Below are positions 8,552-15,422 of a DNA stretch of 15,423 bases, piece after piece; the stretch's first letter is position 1; each line of letters starts with the position of its first letter. The position numbers and the translations under genes are program-made. Location: contig JAMOPE010000145.1 of the NCBI GenBank assembly GCA_027064785.1, positions 1-15,423 of the forward strand. The letters are read 5' to 3'. The DNA comes from Geobacteraceae bacterium. GTDB taxonomy: Bacteria; Desulfobacterota; Desulfuromonadia; Desulfuromonadales; Geopsychrobacteraceae. The notes beneath the pieces were generated by a model that saw only the letters and a program-made list of their open reading frames with translations, searched no databases and was not told where the DNA came from.

Positions 8552-9496
8552 TCAACTATAATTCATGCGATATTGTCCAGCCCCATAAGCAGCACCCTTG
8601 CCAATATTGAATAAACGGCCAAGGTGGAGCAACCACCATAGTTCTTCGAGAGCCATCCCTTCAAGGTCCAACGTCCCCATAAGCCCACCCAACTTTTGTG
8701 TGCTACGCTGCGATTTAAGAACCCGCCAGTCCTTCCAGTTTAGTGGTTTCTCGATGGATTTAACCTGTGAAGCAAGATCAAAGAAATACCCCGGATCATC
8801 AATCAGGTCAATTCCGGCGTGAGCACTAACCAAAGCTGATACCCGACGCAGGATCAGAGGAAAAATATCAGAAAAGTGTGTTTCAAAGAGTGGCTTTCCC
8901 CTATGCAGTGCCCGAATCGGGCTCATCACTTCAAAATCAACATGATCAGACAACGGTGACTGTCGTTCCAACCACCATGCAAGATTATTCACCGGCGGAG
9001 TCAGATCACTAAGGGGGGTACCGACTGACCAGAAAAGGGATGTTGAGCCACTCCCGTCCTCAACATCGATATTGACCAGCTTGAACGTTCCACTGCCATG
9101 ATAGAGCCCTTGTTTTTCCAATTGCTGCAACAAGGAAATAAAAGGAACAATTCCTCGAACTCCCGAACCAATAAACAATACCGGAAGAACCAACTGCTGC
9201 TTTGGTTCAATCAAACCGTGACAAGAAATATCGGGAGAAATCACCAGTGCTGGGGCCGGTTTCTGGACCTGACGCAGGACCACGGGATCAGAAGAAAGGT
9301 CAGGTTGTAAAAGCTGTTTCAATTGTGAAATATCATCATCGACAGACAACGACTTCATTGCCTGCATCAACTCACGACGCAGTTGCAGTAAGCCGAGAAG
9401 CGGCAGGTCAAAATATGTGTCGATTTCGAGGTGAAAATAGAGTTTGGCATATTCCACCTGCTGTAATACGACCGGAAATGGCGCCCGATATCCCAC
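8552..9496 (-). CDS. Solitary Cas6-family (RAMP) protein
   Basis: The 314-residue protein matches the C-terminal domain of Cas6-type CRISPR RNA endoribonucleases (DUF2276/CRISPR_Cas6 type) by pattern. It has a middle beta-rich block (VLPVLFIGSGVRGIVPFISLLQQL), then SPIRALHRGKPLFETHFSDI followed by LRRVSAL, then LNWKDWR with GGLMGTLDLEG, and a Gly-rich loop GKGAAYGAGQY at residues 299-309. Cas6 enzymes cut CRISPR repeat RNA. His22 in the N-terminal half is a conceivable catalytic histidine, but the position varies between subfamilies. The start is GTG, with GGAGG about 5 bases upstream. No CRISPR array and no other cas gene are in the window; it heads a run of three minus-strand genes and is divergent from tgt. 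The family assignment is fairly sure; the function here is open. Confidence 0.75.
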   Translation of the reverse strand: MGYRAPFPVVLQQVEYAKLYFHLEIDTYFDLPLLGLLQLRRELMQAMKSLSVDDDISQLKQLLQPDLSSDPVVLRQVQKPAPALVISPDISCHGLIEPKQQLVLPVLFIGSGVRGIVPFISLLQQLEKQGLYHGSGTFKLVNIDVEDGSGSTSLFWSVGTPLSDLTPPVNNLAWWLERQSPLSDHVDFEVMSPIRALHRGKPLFETHFSDIFPLILRRVSALVSAHAGIDLIDDPGYFFDLASQVKSIEKPLNWKDWRVLKSQRSTQKLGGLMGTLDLEGMALEELWWLLHLGRLFNIGKGAAYGAGQYRMNYS

Positions 9497-9513
9497 TTAA
9501 TCCTCCGAGAAGA

Positions 9514-9542
9514 TTGCACCCCGATTGAGATTTTGTTATAGC
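9514..9542 (+). promoter_or_regulatory. Probable tgt promoter (extended -10)
   Basis: TTGCAC (9514-9519) and TATAGC (9537-9542) are spaced 17 bases apart, and the -10 is preceded by TGT, an extended -10 motif. The start would be near 9549, about 43 bases before tgt. It overlaps the ribosome-site side of the divergent Cas6-like gene. Confidence 0.5.
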
Positions 9543-9591
9543 TGTATTTCGAACGCCCATCCTAATGCAAGCAATCATGGAGAACAACTGA

Positions 9592-10704
<1,113 letters not shown>

Positions 10705-10737
10705 AAGGCCACTCAAATCTTTTGTAAGGACAATGCA

Positions 10738-11178
10738 ATGACTCACAGCGGCAGAAACAAAAAGGTTGGGAAATCGGCAAAAAAAATGTACGGGCCAAGA
10801 AAGTTTTTGGTTTGTGGATATTCTGAACAGGATCAACAGACACTACTCTCTCTTCTGGAAGAGAGCGGTTTAAAATCAGTTCCAGTGGTATTTGCAACAA
10901 GTAACGATCTGCAGAGAACAATCAAGGACATGCTTGGTGCTGATGATAAAACGGGAGCAGGTGAAGAAGCTGAAATGAGTCGGGCCATTGTTGTTTCGGG
11001 ATTAACCCAGAAAGAACTCCATATTCTGATGACGGCCTACCGGAAAGCCAAGCTTCCCGCTCAACTCTGGGCAGCACTAACGCCTACATCTGAACAGTGG
11101 ACCGTTGCTGCATTACTGGAAGAACTTGCTGCTGAAAAAAAGGAAATCAGGAAAATGAAAGAGAAGGGTCGAACATAA
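10738..11178 (+). CDS. DUF3783 domain protein
   Basis: This is a 146-residue soluble protein with a basic N-terminus (first 20 residues rich in Lys/Arg). A first alpha/beta section starts with KFLVCGYSEQDQQTLLSLLEESGL. The second half (about 81-135: AIVVSGLTQKELHILMTAYRKAKLP, then LWAALTPTSEQW) matches the DUF3783 pattern, a domain of unknown function. The last 20 residues are a charged helix. The ATG at 10738 has AAGGA 7 bases upstream; another ATG 5 bases earlier hits a stop after two codons. It lies 33 bases after tgt and is probably cotranscribed. Its role is unknown, and nothing in the sequence links it firmly to tRNA modification beyond that proximity. Confidence 0.8.
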   Translation: MTHSGRNKKVGKSAKKMYGPRKFLVCGYSEQDQQTLLSLLEESGLKSVPVVFATSNDLQRTIKDMLGADDKTGAGEEAEMSRAIVVSGLTQKELHILMTAYRKAKLPAQLWAALTPTSEQWTVAALLEELAAEKKEIRKMKEKGRT

Positions 11179-11189
11179 TACTTTTAACT

Positions 11190-11272
11190 CCCCTCTCCCT
11201 CAGGGAGAGGGCTAGGGAGAGGGGCACTACCCCTCATCCGACCTTTGGCCACCTTCTCCCTAAGGGAGAAGG
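11190..11272. repeat. Double palindromic intergenic repeat, possible bidirectional terminator
   Basis: Two perfect 9-bp hairpins with 3-base loops lie 40 bases apart: 11191-11199 with 11203-11211, and 11252-11260 with 11264-11272. A second copy of the first arm's complement (11215-11224) gives an alternative 10-bp pairing with 11190-11199. The sequence between is C-rich. The outer arms are imperfect inverted repeats of each other, as in a small mobile palindromic element. It separates the convergent DUF3783 and rhlE genes, so it could end both transcripts. It resembles, from memory, CT/GA-rich intergenic palindromes scattered in several proteobacterial genomes. Confidence 0.8.
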
Positions 11273-11285
11273 ATCAAATAACGAC

Positions 11286-12551
11286 TCAACCTCCAGGAGT
11301 AGAATTAGCCCGCTTTCGCTGCCCACCCCTTTTCTGACCACCGCTACGGTTATTCCGTGGCTTTGAGGATCCACGCTGACTTTTACCGTTTTTGATCGGC
11401 TCTGCCTTTATTGAAGGATCGGGTTCATAACCGTCAACAGCTTCAACCACAATTTTACGCTTGAGCAGCCGTTCAATATCGACCAATAATTTCTTTTCAT
11501 CAATACTTACCAGAGAGACAGCCACACCATCATTCCCGGCACGACCGGTTCGGCCAATCCGATGGACATAATCTTCGGAGACATTGGGCAACTCAAAATT
11601 AACAACGTGAGGAAGATGATCGATATCGAGTCCCCGGGCAGCAATATCGGTTGCAACCAGCACCCGCACTGCGCCACGCTTGAAATCGGCGAGAGCTTTG
11701 GTTCTGGCACCCTGACTTTTGTTGCCGTGGATAGCTGTTGACCGGATACCGTCACGCTCCAGTTGTTGCGAAAGGCGGTTCGCTCCATGTTTGGTTCGGG
11801 TAAAGACCAACACCTGTTGCCAGTTGTTGGAACCAATCAAAAACGACAGCAGCTCGCGTTTACGCTTTTTATCGACATGATGAACGACCTGTGTCACCGA
11901 CTCAGCAGCGGTATTCCGACGCGCGACTTCGATCAGGACCGGTTTATTCAGCAAAACGTCGGCAAGACGTTTAATCTCGTTTGAAAAAGTTGCCGAAAAC
12001 AGCAGGCTCTGACGCTGTTTAGGCAGCAAAGCCAGAATTTTACGGATATCGGGAAGAAATCCCATGTCGAGCATCCGGTCTGCTTCATCGAGCACCAGAA
12101 TTTCGACTTTAGACAGATCAAGAGTCCGTTGACTGACATGGTCAAGTAAACGTCCCGGTGTCGCCACCAGAATATCGACACCCTGACGCAATGTCTGAAT
12201 CTGTGGATTGATTTTAACTCCGCCAAAAATGACTGTCGAACGTAACGGCAGGTGCTTTCCGTACAATCGAATACTCTCACCAACCTGAGCTGCCAGTTCA
12301 CGAGTGGGGGTAATCACCAATGCCCGGACGGGACGTTTTTTCCCGGCAGGTTTTGTCGCGCTCAGGCGTTGCAGCAGCGGCAGGGTAAAACCGGCGGTTT
12401 TACCGGTACCTGTTTGAGCTCCGGCAAGAATATCGCCCCCTTGAAGGACAACGGGGATCGCTTTGGCTTGAATCGGGGTGGGTTGGGTGTAGCCCTGTTC
12501 GGACACAGCTTGACACAGCTCGGACTTCAGCCCGAGATTGTTAAACAACAT
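11286..12551 (-). CDS. rhlE: DEAD-box ATP-dependent RNA helicase, RhlE-like
   Basis: This cytoplasmic RNA helicase unwinds short duplexes in ribosome assembly, RNA decay and cold adaptation. The 421-residue protein has the full motif set in order: Q motif GYTQPTPIQ (20-28), Walker A AQTGTGKT (45-52), PTRELA (82-87), TPGR (131-134), DEAD (155-158), SAT (186-188), then in the second RecA domain [19 protein letters not shown] and [10 protein letters not shown]. The last 50 residues form a basic Arg/Gly/Ser/Asn-rich tail typical of RhlE-type proteins and likely to bind RNA. A GGAG lies 12 bases before the ATG, longer than usual. A consensus-like promoter and a terminator-like hairpin precede it. 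The subfamily (RhlE rather than another DEAD-box group) is the less certain part. Confidence 0.93.
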   Translation of the reverse strand: MLFNNLGLKSELCQAVSEQGYTQPTPIQAKAIPVVLQGGDILAGAQTGTGKTAGFTLPLLQRLSATKPAGKKRPVRALVITPTRELAAQVGESIRLYGKHLPLRSTVIFGGVKINPQIQTLRQGVDILVATPGRLLDHVSQRTLDLSKVEILVLDEADRMLDMGFLPDIRKILALLPKQRQSLLFSATFSNEIKRLADVLLNKPVLIEVARRNTAAESVTQVVHHVDKKRKRELLSFLIGSNNWQQVLVFTRTKHGANRLSQQLERDGIRSTAIHGNKSQGARTKALADFKRGAVRVLVATDIAARGLDIDHLPHVVNFELPNVSEDYVHRIGRTGRAGNDGVAVSLVSIDEKKLLVDIERLLKRKIVVEAVDGYEPDPSIKAEPIKNGKSQRGSSKPRNNRSGGQKRGGQRKRANSTPGG

Positions 12552-12670
12552 ATAAAAAATTTACTCCAAAATTGGAACCGGCCCATCCCATGCTATACAA
12601 AGGAACGGTCTCAGGCAGGAAACATACAAATTGTGACAGGGGAAGATCGTAAAGAAATAACCGAGGCACT

Positions 12671-12696
12671 AAAAAAGGTGCCGACCGAAGGGCACC
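12671..12696 (-). terminator. Terminator-like hairpin at the start of the rhlE leader
   Basis: On the minus strand GGTGCC (12691-12696) and GGCACC (12677-12682) form a perfect 6-bp stem with an 8-base loop, followed at once by six T (12671-12676). It begins only a few bases after the predicted rhlE transcription start. It could attenuate rhlE, stabilise the 5' end, or back up termination of the upstream flavoprotein gene. Confidence 0.65.
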
Positions 12697-12706
12697 GAGA
12701 AACCTG

Positions 12707-12735
12707 ACTATAGCAGTATGGAAACAGATTGTCCA
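12707..12735 (-). promoter_or_regulatory. Sigma-70 promoter for rhlE
   Basis: On the minus strand TGGACA (12730-12735) and TATAGT (12707-12712) each match five of six consensus bases, with the ideal 17-base spacing. The predicted start near 12700 gives a leader of about 149 bases to rhlE. Confidence 0.65.
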
Positions 12736-12772
12736 CTCTTATCTGCTTGTTGTTGTGTTGTCCTGGATAACA

Positions 12773-12804
12773 AAGGGGCAGACCACAACAGCAGCCTGCC
12801 CCTT
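12773..12804 (-). terminator. Probable terminator of the flavoprotein gene
   Basis: A perfect 9-bp stem (12773-12781 with 12796-12804, 14-base loop) lies about 30 bases after the stop of the gene at 12833-14248. The minus-strand tail is a short T-rich TTTGTT, so termination may be incomplete. Confidence 0.6.
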
Positions 12805-12814
12805 AACACCTCAG

Positions 12815-12834
12815 AATTCTTCAGGTGAAGAATT
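12815..12834. repeat. Inverted repeat over the flavoprotein stop codon
   Basis: A 9-bp perfect inverted repeat (12815-12823 with 12826-12834) with a 2-base centre overlaps the stop codon of the flavoprotein gene. In RNA it would form a stem with a tetraloop once the central pair opens. Possibly a 3'-end stability element; the role is inferred. Confidence 0.5.
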
Positions 12835-14248
12835 AACGCATCATCAGTCCCATCATTTTCTTCAACCAGCCAACCTTCATCATATTCATCATCCAGTTTT
12901 CACCGATTGATTTATTCAGGAATGACATACTTGGGAAAGAGTGCTGCAGCAACATAATATCGGCTAGGCGGATTTTCTTCTGAATCACCAGTGCCCACTC
13001 ATTGATCATTTCTGCTGAGCCCTCACCGACAACTGTCGCACCGAAAACTTTTCCGGTTTTACTTGCAAAAACCCGAACATACCCGTCGGTGACCTGCTCC
13101 GCAACAGCGGCACCATAATCTTCGTATTTCGCCTCAATCACGTCGTATTTAATGCCCGCCTCTTTCAACTGTTTTTCATTCATCCCAACAGCCGAAATCT
13201 GTGGCTCTGTAAAAACTGTCCACGGAACAACATACTTGCGGAAATCTTTTTTGAAAGGACCGGGGCGCATTATATTCATCAATGCAATCATCCCCTGATG
13301 CATTGCAGCATGGGAAAACAGATAGTTACCATTGCAATCGCCAACGGCATAAATATGACTGATATTGGTTTGCAGATTACCATTTACCGGAATCCCCTTC
13401 GGGGTATAGTTCACGCCGGCTTTTTCAAGATTCAAAGTATCAAGAACCGGAGTCCGTCCGGCTGCCATCAACAGACGCTCAGCTTCTAATATTTCACCTT
13501 CTTTGGTTGACAGCACAACCCGACCGTCTTTTGACTCAATTTTACTGATAGCTCGACTGTTGTAGACATCAATACCCTCTTTTTCAAAAACCTCTTCAAG
13601 CAGATCGCCCGACTCTTTATCACCAAACGGCAGTAAATGAGGATCCATTTGGACAATCGTCGTTTTACAACCAATCCGTGAAAACGCCTGTGCCATTTCA
13701 GCACCAATCGCACCACCACCGACAATCAACATACTTTCAGGGACAGTTTCCAAATTGAACAGATTTTCGTTAGTCAGAACATTATCGACGGTATCAAGAC
13801 CGGGAATCGGTGGCATTGAAGGCTTTGTTCCTGTACAGATAAAAATCCGCTTTGCGGTAATTTTGCGATCACCCACGGCAACGGTATGAGAATCGACAAA
13901 ACTTGCCGCACCTTGGCGAACAATTTGATCAACTTTGGAAAATTTCTTTGCATATTTTTTGTCGTTAATAAAGGTCAGCTTTTCCTGAATCGCCGGAAAT
14001 GGATTGTTGACTTTCGGCAATGCCATTTCTTCCATATCGAAGGCGGAGAATTTTGTCACAGCGTGACGAGTCTTAGCCATCCGTAACAGTGCCTTACTGG
14101 GAATACAGCCGACATTCATACATTCGCCACCTGTCTTATTTTTTTCAATGGCACAGACATTCAGTCCCATCTCAGCAGCCATTGCCGATACCACCATCCC
14201 TGCCGGACCGACACCAATTGTCAAAATATCATAATCGTAATCTGCCAT
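12833..14248 (-). CDS. Class I pyridine nucleotide-disulfide oxidoreductase (lipoamide dehydrogenase/MerA-like), atypical
   Basis: This is a 471-residue FAD/NAD(P)H flavoprotein. It has the FAD-binding GVGPAGM (12-18), the redox-active disulfide GGECMNVGCIPSK (Cys43, Cys48), the NAD(P)-binding IVGGGAIGAE, the second FAD motif HIYAVGDCNG, and a C-terminal dimerisation domain (VPWTVFTEPQISAVG). In lipoamide dehydrogenase the interface carries HxHPxxxE, supplying the catalytic His-Glu pair. Here the stretch reads HSFPSMSF (436-443), putting Phe438 and Phe443 at those positions. The tail (452-471) is Met-rich, with eight Met in the last 19 residues. No N-terminal metal-binding domain or C-terminal Cys pair of MerA is present, and no 2-oxo acid dehydrogenase genes are adjacent. 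The ribosome site (AGGG) is weak. The substrate is unknown; the name lpd would be misleading. Confidence 0.85.
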   Translation of the reverse strand: MADYDYDILTIGVGPAGMVVSAMAAEMGLNVCAIEKNKTGGECMNVGCIPSKALLRMAKTRHAVTKFSAFDMEEMALPKVNNPFPAIQEKLTFINDKKYAKKFSKVDQIVRQGAASFVDSHTVAVGDRKITAKRIFICTGTKPSMPPIPGLDTVDNVLTNENLFNLETVPESMLIVGGGAIGAEMAQAFSRIGCKTTIVQMDPHLLPFGDKESGDLLEEVFEKEGIDVYNSRAISKIESKDGRVVLSTKEGEILEAERLLMAAGRTPVLDTLNLEKAGVNYTPKGIPVNGNLQTNISHIYAVGDCNGNYLFSHAAMHQGMIALMNIMRPGPFKKDFRKYVVPWTVFTEPQISAVGMNEKQLKEAGIKYDVIEAKYEDYGAAVAEQVTDGYVRVFASKTGKVFGATVVGEGSAEMINEWALVIQKKIRLADIMLLQHSFPSMSFLNKSIGENWMMNMMKVGWLKKMMGLMMR

Positions 14249-14298
14249 AATATTACCCTTTTATAGAAAAATGGACGACATTGCTATTCATTCAATTT

Positions 14299-14326
14299 AT
14301 TATATATACCAATCATTAAATGTAAA
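14299..14326 (-). promoter_or_regulatory. Sigma-70 promoter for the flavoprotein gene
   Basis: On the minus strand TTTACA (14321-14326, five of six matches) and an exact TATAAT (14299-14304) are spaced 16 bases apart in an A/T-rich region. The start would be near 14292, about 45 bases ahead of the gene. Confidence 0.7.
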
Positions 14327-14467
14327 GTGTTTTTACGAAGAGCTACTTTAATATTACTTTGGTAGTTACATTTCGCAAGATATTTTTCAAGTGGAGTGAT
14401 AAATCGGGCAAAACAGTAGCAACGGAATTGCCGCTAAGACTAGACGAATGAAAAAGAGAAAACAGAT

Positions 14468-14490
14468 AAAAAGGGGCGAAAAAGCCCCTT
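14468..14490 (-). terminator. Intrinsic terminator of the tautomerase gene
   Basis: On the minus strand a perfect 7-bp stem (14484-14490 with 14471-14477, 6-base loop) runs into a T-stretch (14468-14472, partly in the stem). It lies about 25 bases after the tautomerase stop. Confidence 0.85.
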
Positions 14491-14514
14491 CTAAATGATC
14501 GAAATATCAGAAAA

Positions 14515-14736
14515 CTATTTTTTAGAAATATGAGCCGTCTTACCTTCTTTGCGTAGGCGCATAACAGAACGTCCAGAGATCCCCCAGTTTTCAGTTGCAA
14601 ATTCTTTAATAACAACCTGAGTTGAAGCAGGATTTTTATCGAGAACCTTGACCAGCAAATCGGTAATTCCCTCAACCAATTGAGCCTTTTGCTCTTTTGA
14701 TGCCCCGGTGGTTATGTTGACTTCGATATACGGCAT
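14515..14736 (-). CDS. 4-oxalocrotonate tautomerase family protein
   Basis: This is a 73-residue member of the tautomerase superfamily, small beta-alpha-beta enzymes that assemble as hexamers and use the N-terminal proline, exposed after Met removal, as the catalytic base. MPYIEVNITTGASKEQK gives Pro1 in mature numbering, followed by the helix KAQLVEGITDLLVKVL and the strand TQVVIKEFATENWGISG. Compared with classical 4-oxalocrotonate tautomerase (from memory, Pro1, Arg11, Arg39, Phe50), Pro1 is kept but the other positions read Ala11, Gln39 and Trp50. So the dicarboxylate-binding arginines are absent and the substrate probably differs. The protein is about 10 residues longer than the 62-residue type, with a basic tail. 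An AGGAG lies 8 bases upstream. Monocistronic, with its own terminator and flanked by unrelated genes. Confidence 0.88.
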   Translation of the reverse strand: MPYIEVNITTGASKEQKAQLVEGITDLLVKVLDKNPASTQVVIKEFATENWGISGRSVMRLRKEGKTAHISKK

Positions 14737-14848
14737 TTCATTTTCTCCTATACATAAAATATTCCGACAAAAACCGTCAGATCTACTGAATGTCAGTTAT
14801 TCAAACGTACTGATGGCAAGTATAACCCTGTCGGTGGGATTCTGAAAC

Positions 14849-14883
14849 AAAAAAAGACCCTGTGGTCACCCACAGAGCCTTTT
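14849..14883 (-). terminator. Intrinsic terminator of the cold-shock gene
   Basis: On the minus strand a 14-bp stem (14870-14883 with 14852-14865, two G-U wobbles) with a 4-base loop is followed by an uninterrupted T-run (14849-14855, partly in the stem). It starts about 27 bases after the csp stop. The T-run on the opposite side could make it work weakly in the plus direction. Confidence 0.9.
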
Positions 14884-14910
14884 GACTTAAAATATACTAT
14901 TAACTATATT

Positions 14911-15111
14911 TTAGAGCCTGACAACATTACTTGCCTGAGGGCCTTTTTGGCCTTCGACAACATCAAAGCTGACGCGTGCACCTTCAGACAGGGATTTGAA
15001 ACCGTCACCTGTGATTGCTGAAAAGTGAACGAATACGTCCGGGCCGTTATCCTGCTCGATAAAACCAAAACCCTTAGAATCATTAAACCATTTAACTGTA
15101 CCTTCTGCCAT
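14911..15111 (-). CDS. Cold-shock protein, CspA family
   Basis: This is a 66-residue single cold-shock domain that binds single-stranded RNA and DNA; family members act as RNA chaperones and transcription antiterminators. [20 protein letters not shown] contains RNP1 (KGFGFI), and RNP2 follows as VFVHF, both with the expected aromatic residues; [27 protein letters not shown] completes the barrel. The length is normal. An AAGGAG lies 8 bases before the ATG. Its leader contains a small hairpin next to the ribosome site and a strong terminator-like hairpin further up, suggesting control after transcription starts. Which csp paralogue this is cannot be told from the window, so no letter is assigned. 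Confidence 0.96.
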   Translation of the reverse strand: MAEGTVKWFNDSKGFGFIEQDNGPDVFVHFSAITGDGFKSLSEGARVSFDVVEGQKGPQASNVVRL

Positions 15112-15131
15112 TTTACTTTCTCCTTACGAGG

Positions 15132-15145
15132 TCCCCTTCGGGGGA
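15132..15145 (-). promoter_or_regulatory. Small hairpin next to the csp ribosome site
   Basis: A 5-bp stem (15132-15136 with 15141-15145) with a CGAA loop in the minus-strand RNA sits about 6 bases upstream of the AAGGAG. It could shape ribosome access to the cold-shock mRNA; this role is inferred from position. Confidence 0.4.
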
Positions 15146-15176
15146 GTTGCGTGATGCAGACCAGCGCCTGCAAATC

Positions 15177-15213
15177 AAAAAAAAACCACTCAGCCCTGTT
15201 GGTCTGTGCGGTT
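15177..15213 (-). terminator. Intrinsic terminator upstream of csp, possibly in its leader
   Basis: On the minus strand AACCGCACAG (15204-15213) pairs with CTGAGTGGTT (15184-15193), a 10-bp stem with one G-U wobble and one A-A mismatch, around a 10-base loop. Seven T follow (15177-15183). Only about 65 bases separate it from the csp start, and I see no promoter in that space. So it is either the end of an upstream minus-strand transcript or an attenuator inside the csp leader. Confidence 0.65.
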
Positions 15214-15236
15214 CCTATCTGACTTAACAGTAAAAT

Positions 15237-15266
15237 AATCTACACAAACTGGATCTGATGCGTCAG
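15237..15266 (-). promoter_or_regulatory. Possible csp promoter
   Basis: On the minus strand CTGACG (15261-15266) and TAGATT (15237-15242) match four of six consensus bases each, 18 bases apart. A start near 15230 would give a leader of about 120 bases, of the long kind usual for cold-shock genes. Weak match. Confidence 0.35.
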
Positions 15267-15353
15267 GACACTATCACGCGCCCAAACTAAAATCAACCCT
15301 TTAGATAAATTTTAAAGAAAAGTATGGATCGGGAGCAAAACAAGTACAAATAA

Positions 15354-15422
15354 TCAGTTGAAAGCAACAACGAAACTGCCATTAAATCCTTCGGCGACAA
15401 AGGTGTGGACCTCATGCTCAGC
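15354..15422 (-). CDS. Possible 3' end of an unidentified gene
   Basis: A minus-strand frame stays open from the window edge for 22 codons (ending GFNGSFVVAFN) and stops with TGA at 15354-15356. The codon choice looks like that of the neighbouring genes and the peptide reads like a protein C-terminus ending in a beta strand, but I do not recognise the family. The fragment is too short to be sure it is coding. If real, the hairpin at 15177-15213 could be its terminator. The other 140 bases between it and that hairpin hold no gene I can see. Confidence 0.3.
   Translation of the reverse strand, partial: AEHEVHTFVAEGFNGSFVVAFN

Noticed and set aside
7498..9591. CRISPR array near the Cas6-like gene
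   Set aside because: No regularly spaced direct repeats are present around the gene or elsewhere in the window; only isolated inverted repeats occur.
12541..12591. Sixteen-codon minus-strand frame (MGWAGSNF...) overlapping the rhlE start, as a leader peptide
   Set aside because: It has no ribosome site before its ATG; the overlap with the rhlE start could be chance.
14343..14675. Minus-strand 110-codon open frame overlapping the tautomerase gene
   Set aside because: It runs in another frame of the tautomerase gene, through that gene's terminator, with no recognisable domain or ribosome site.
14819..14847. TATACT as the -10 of a tautomerase promoter
   Set aside because: The -10 is good, but the sequence 17 bases upstream (TTTCAG) is a poor -35 and no extended -10 motif is present; too weak to list.
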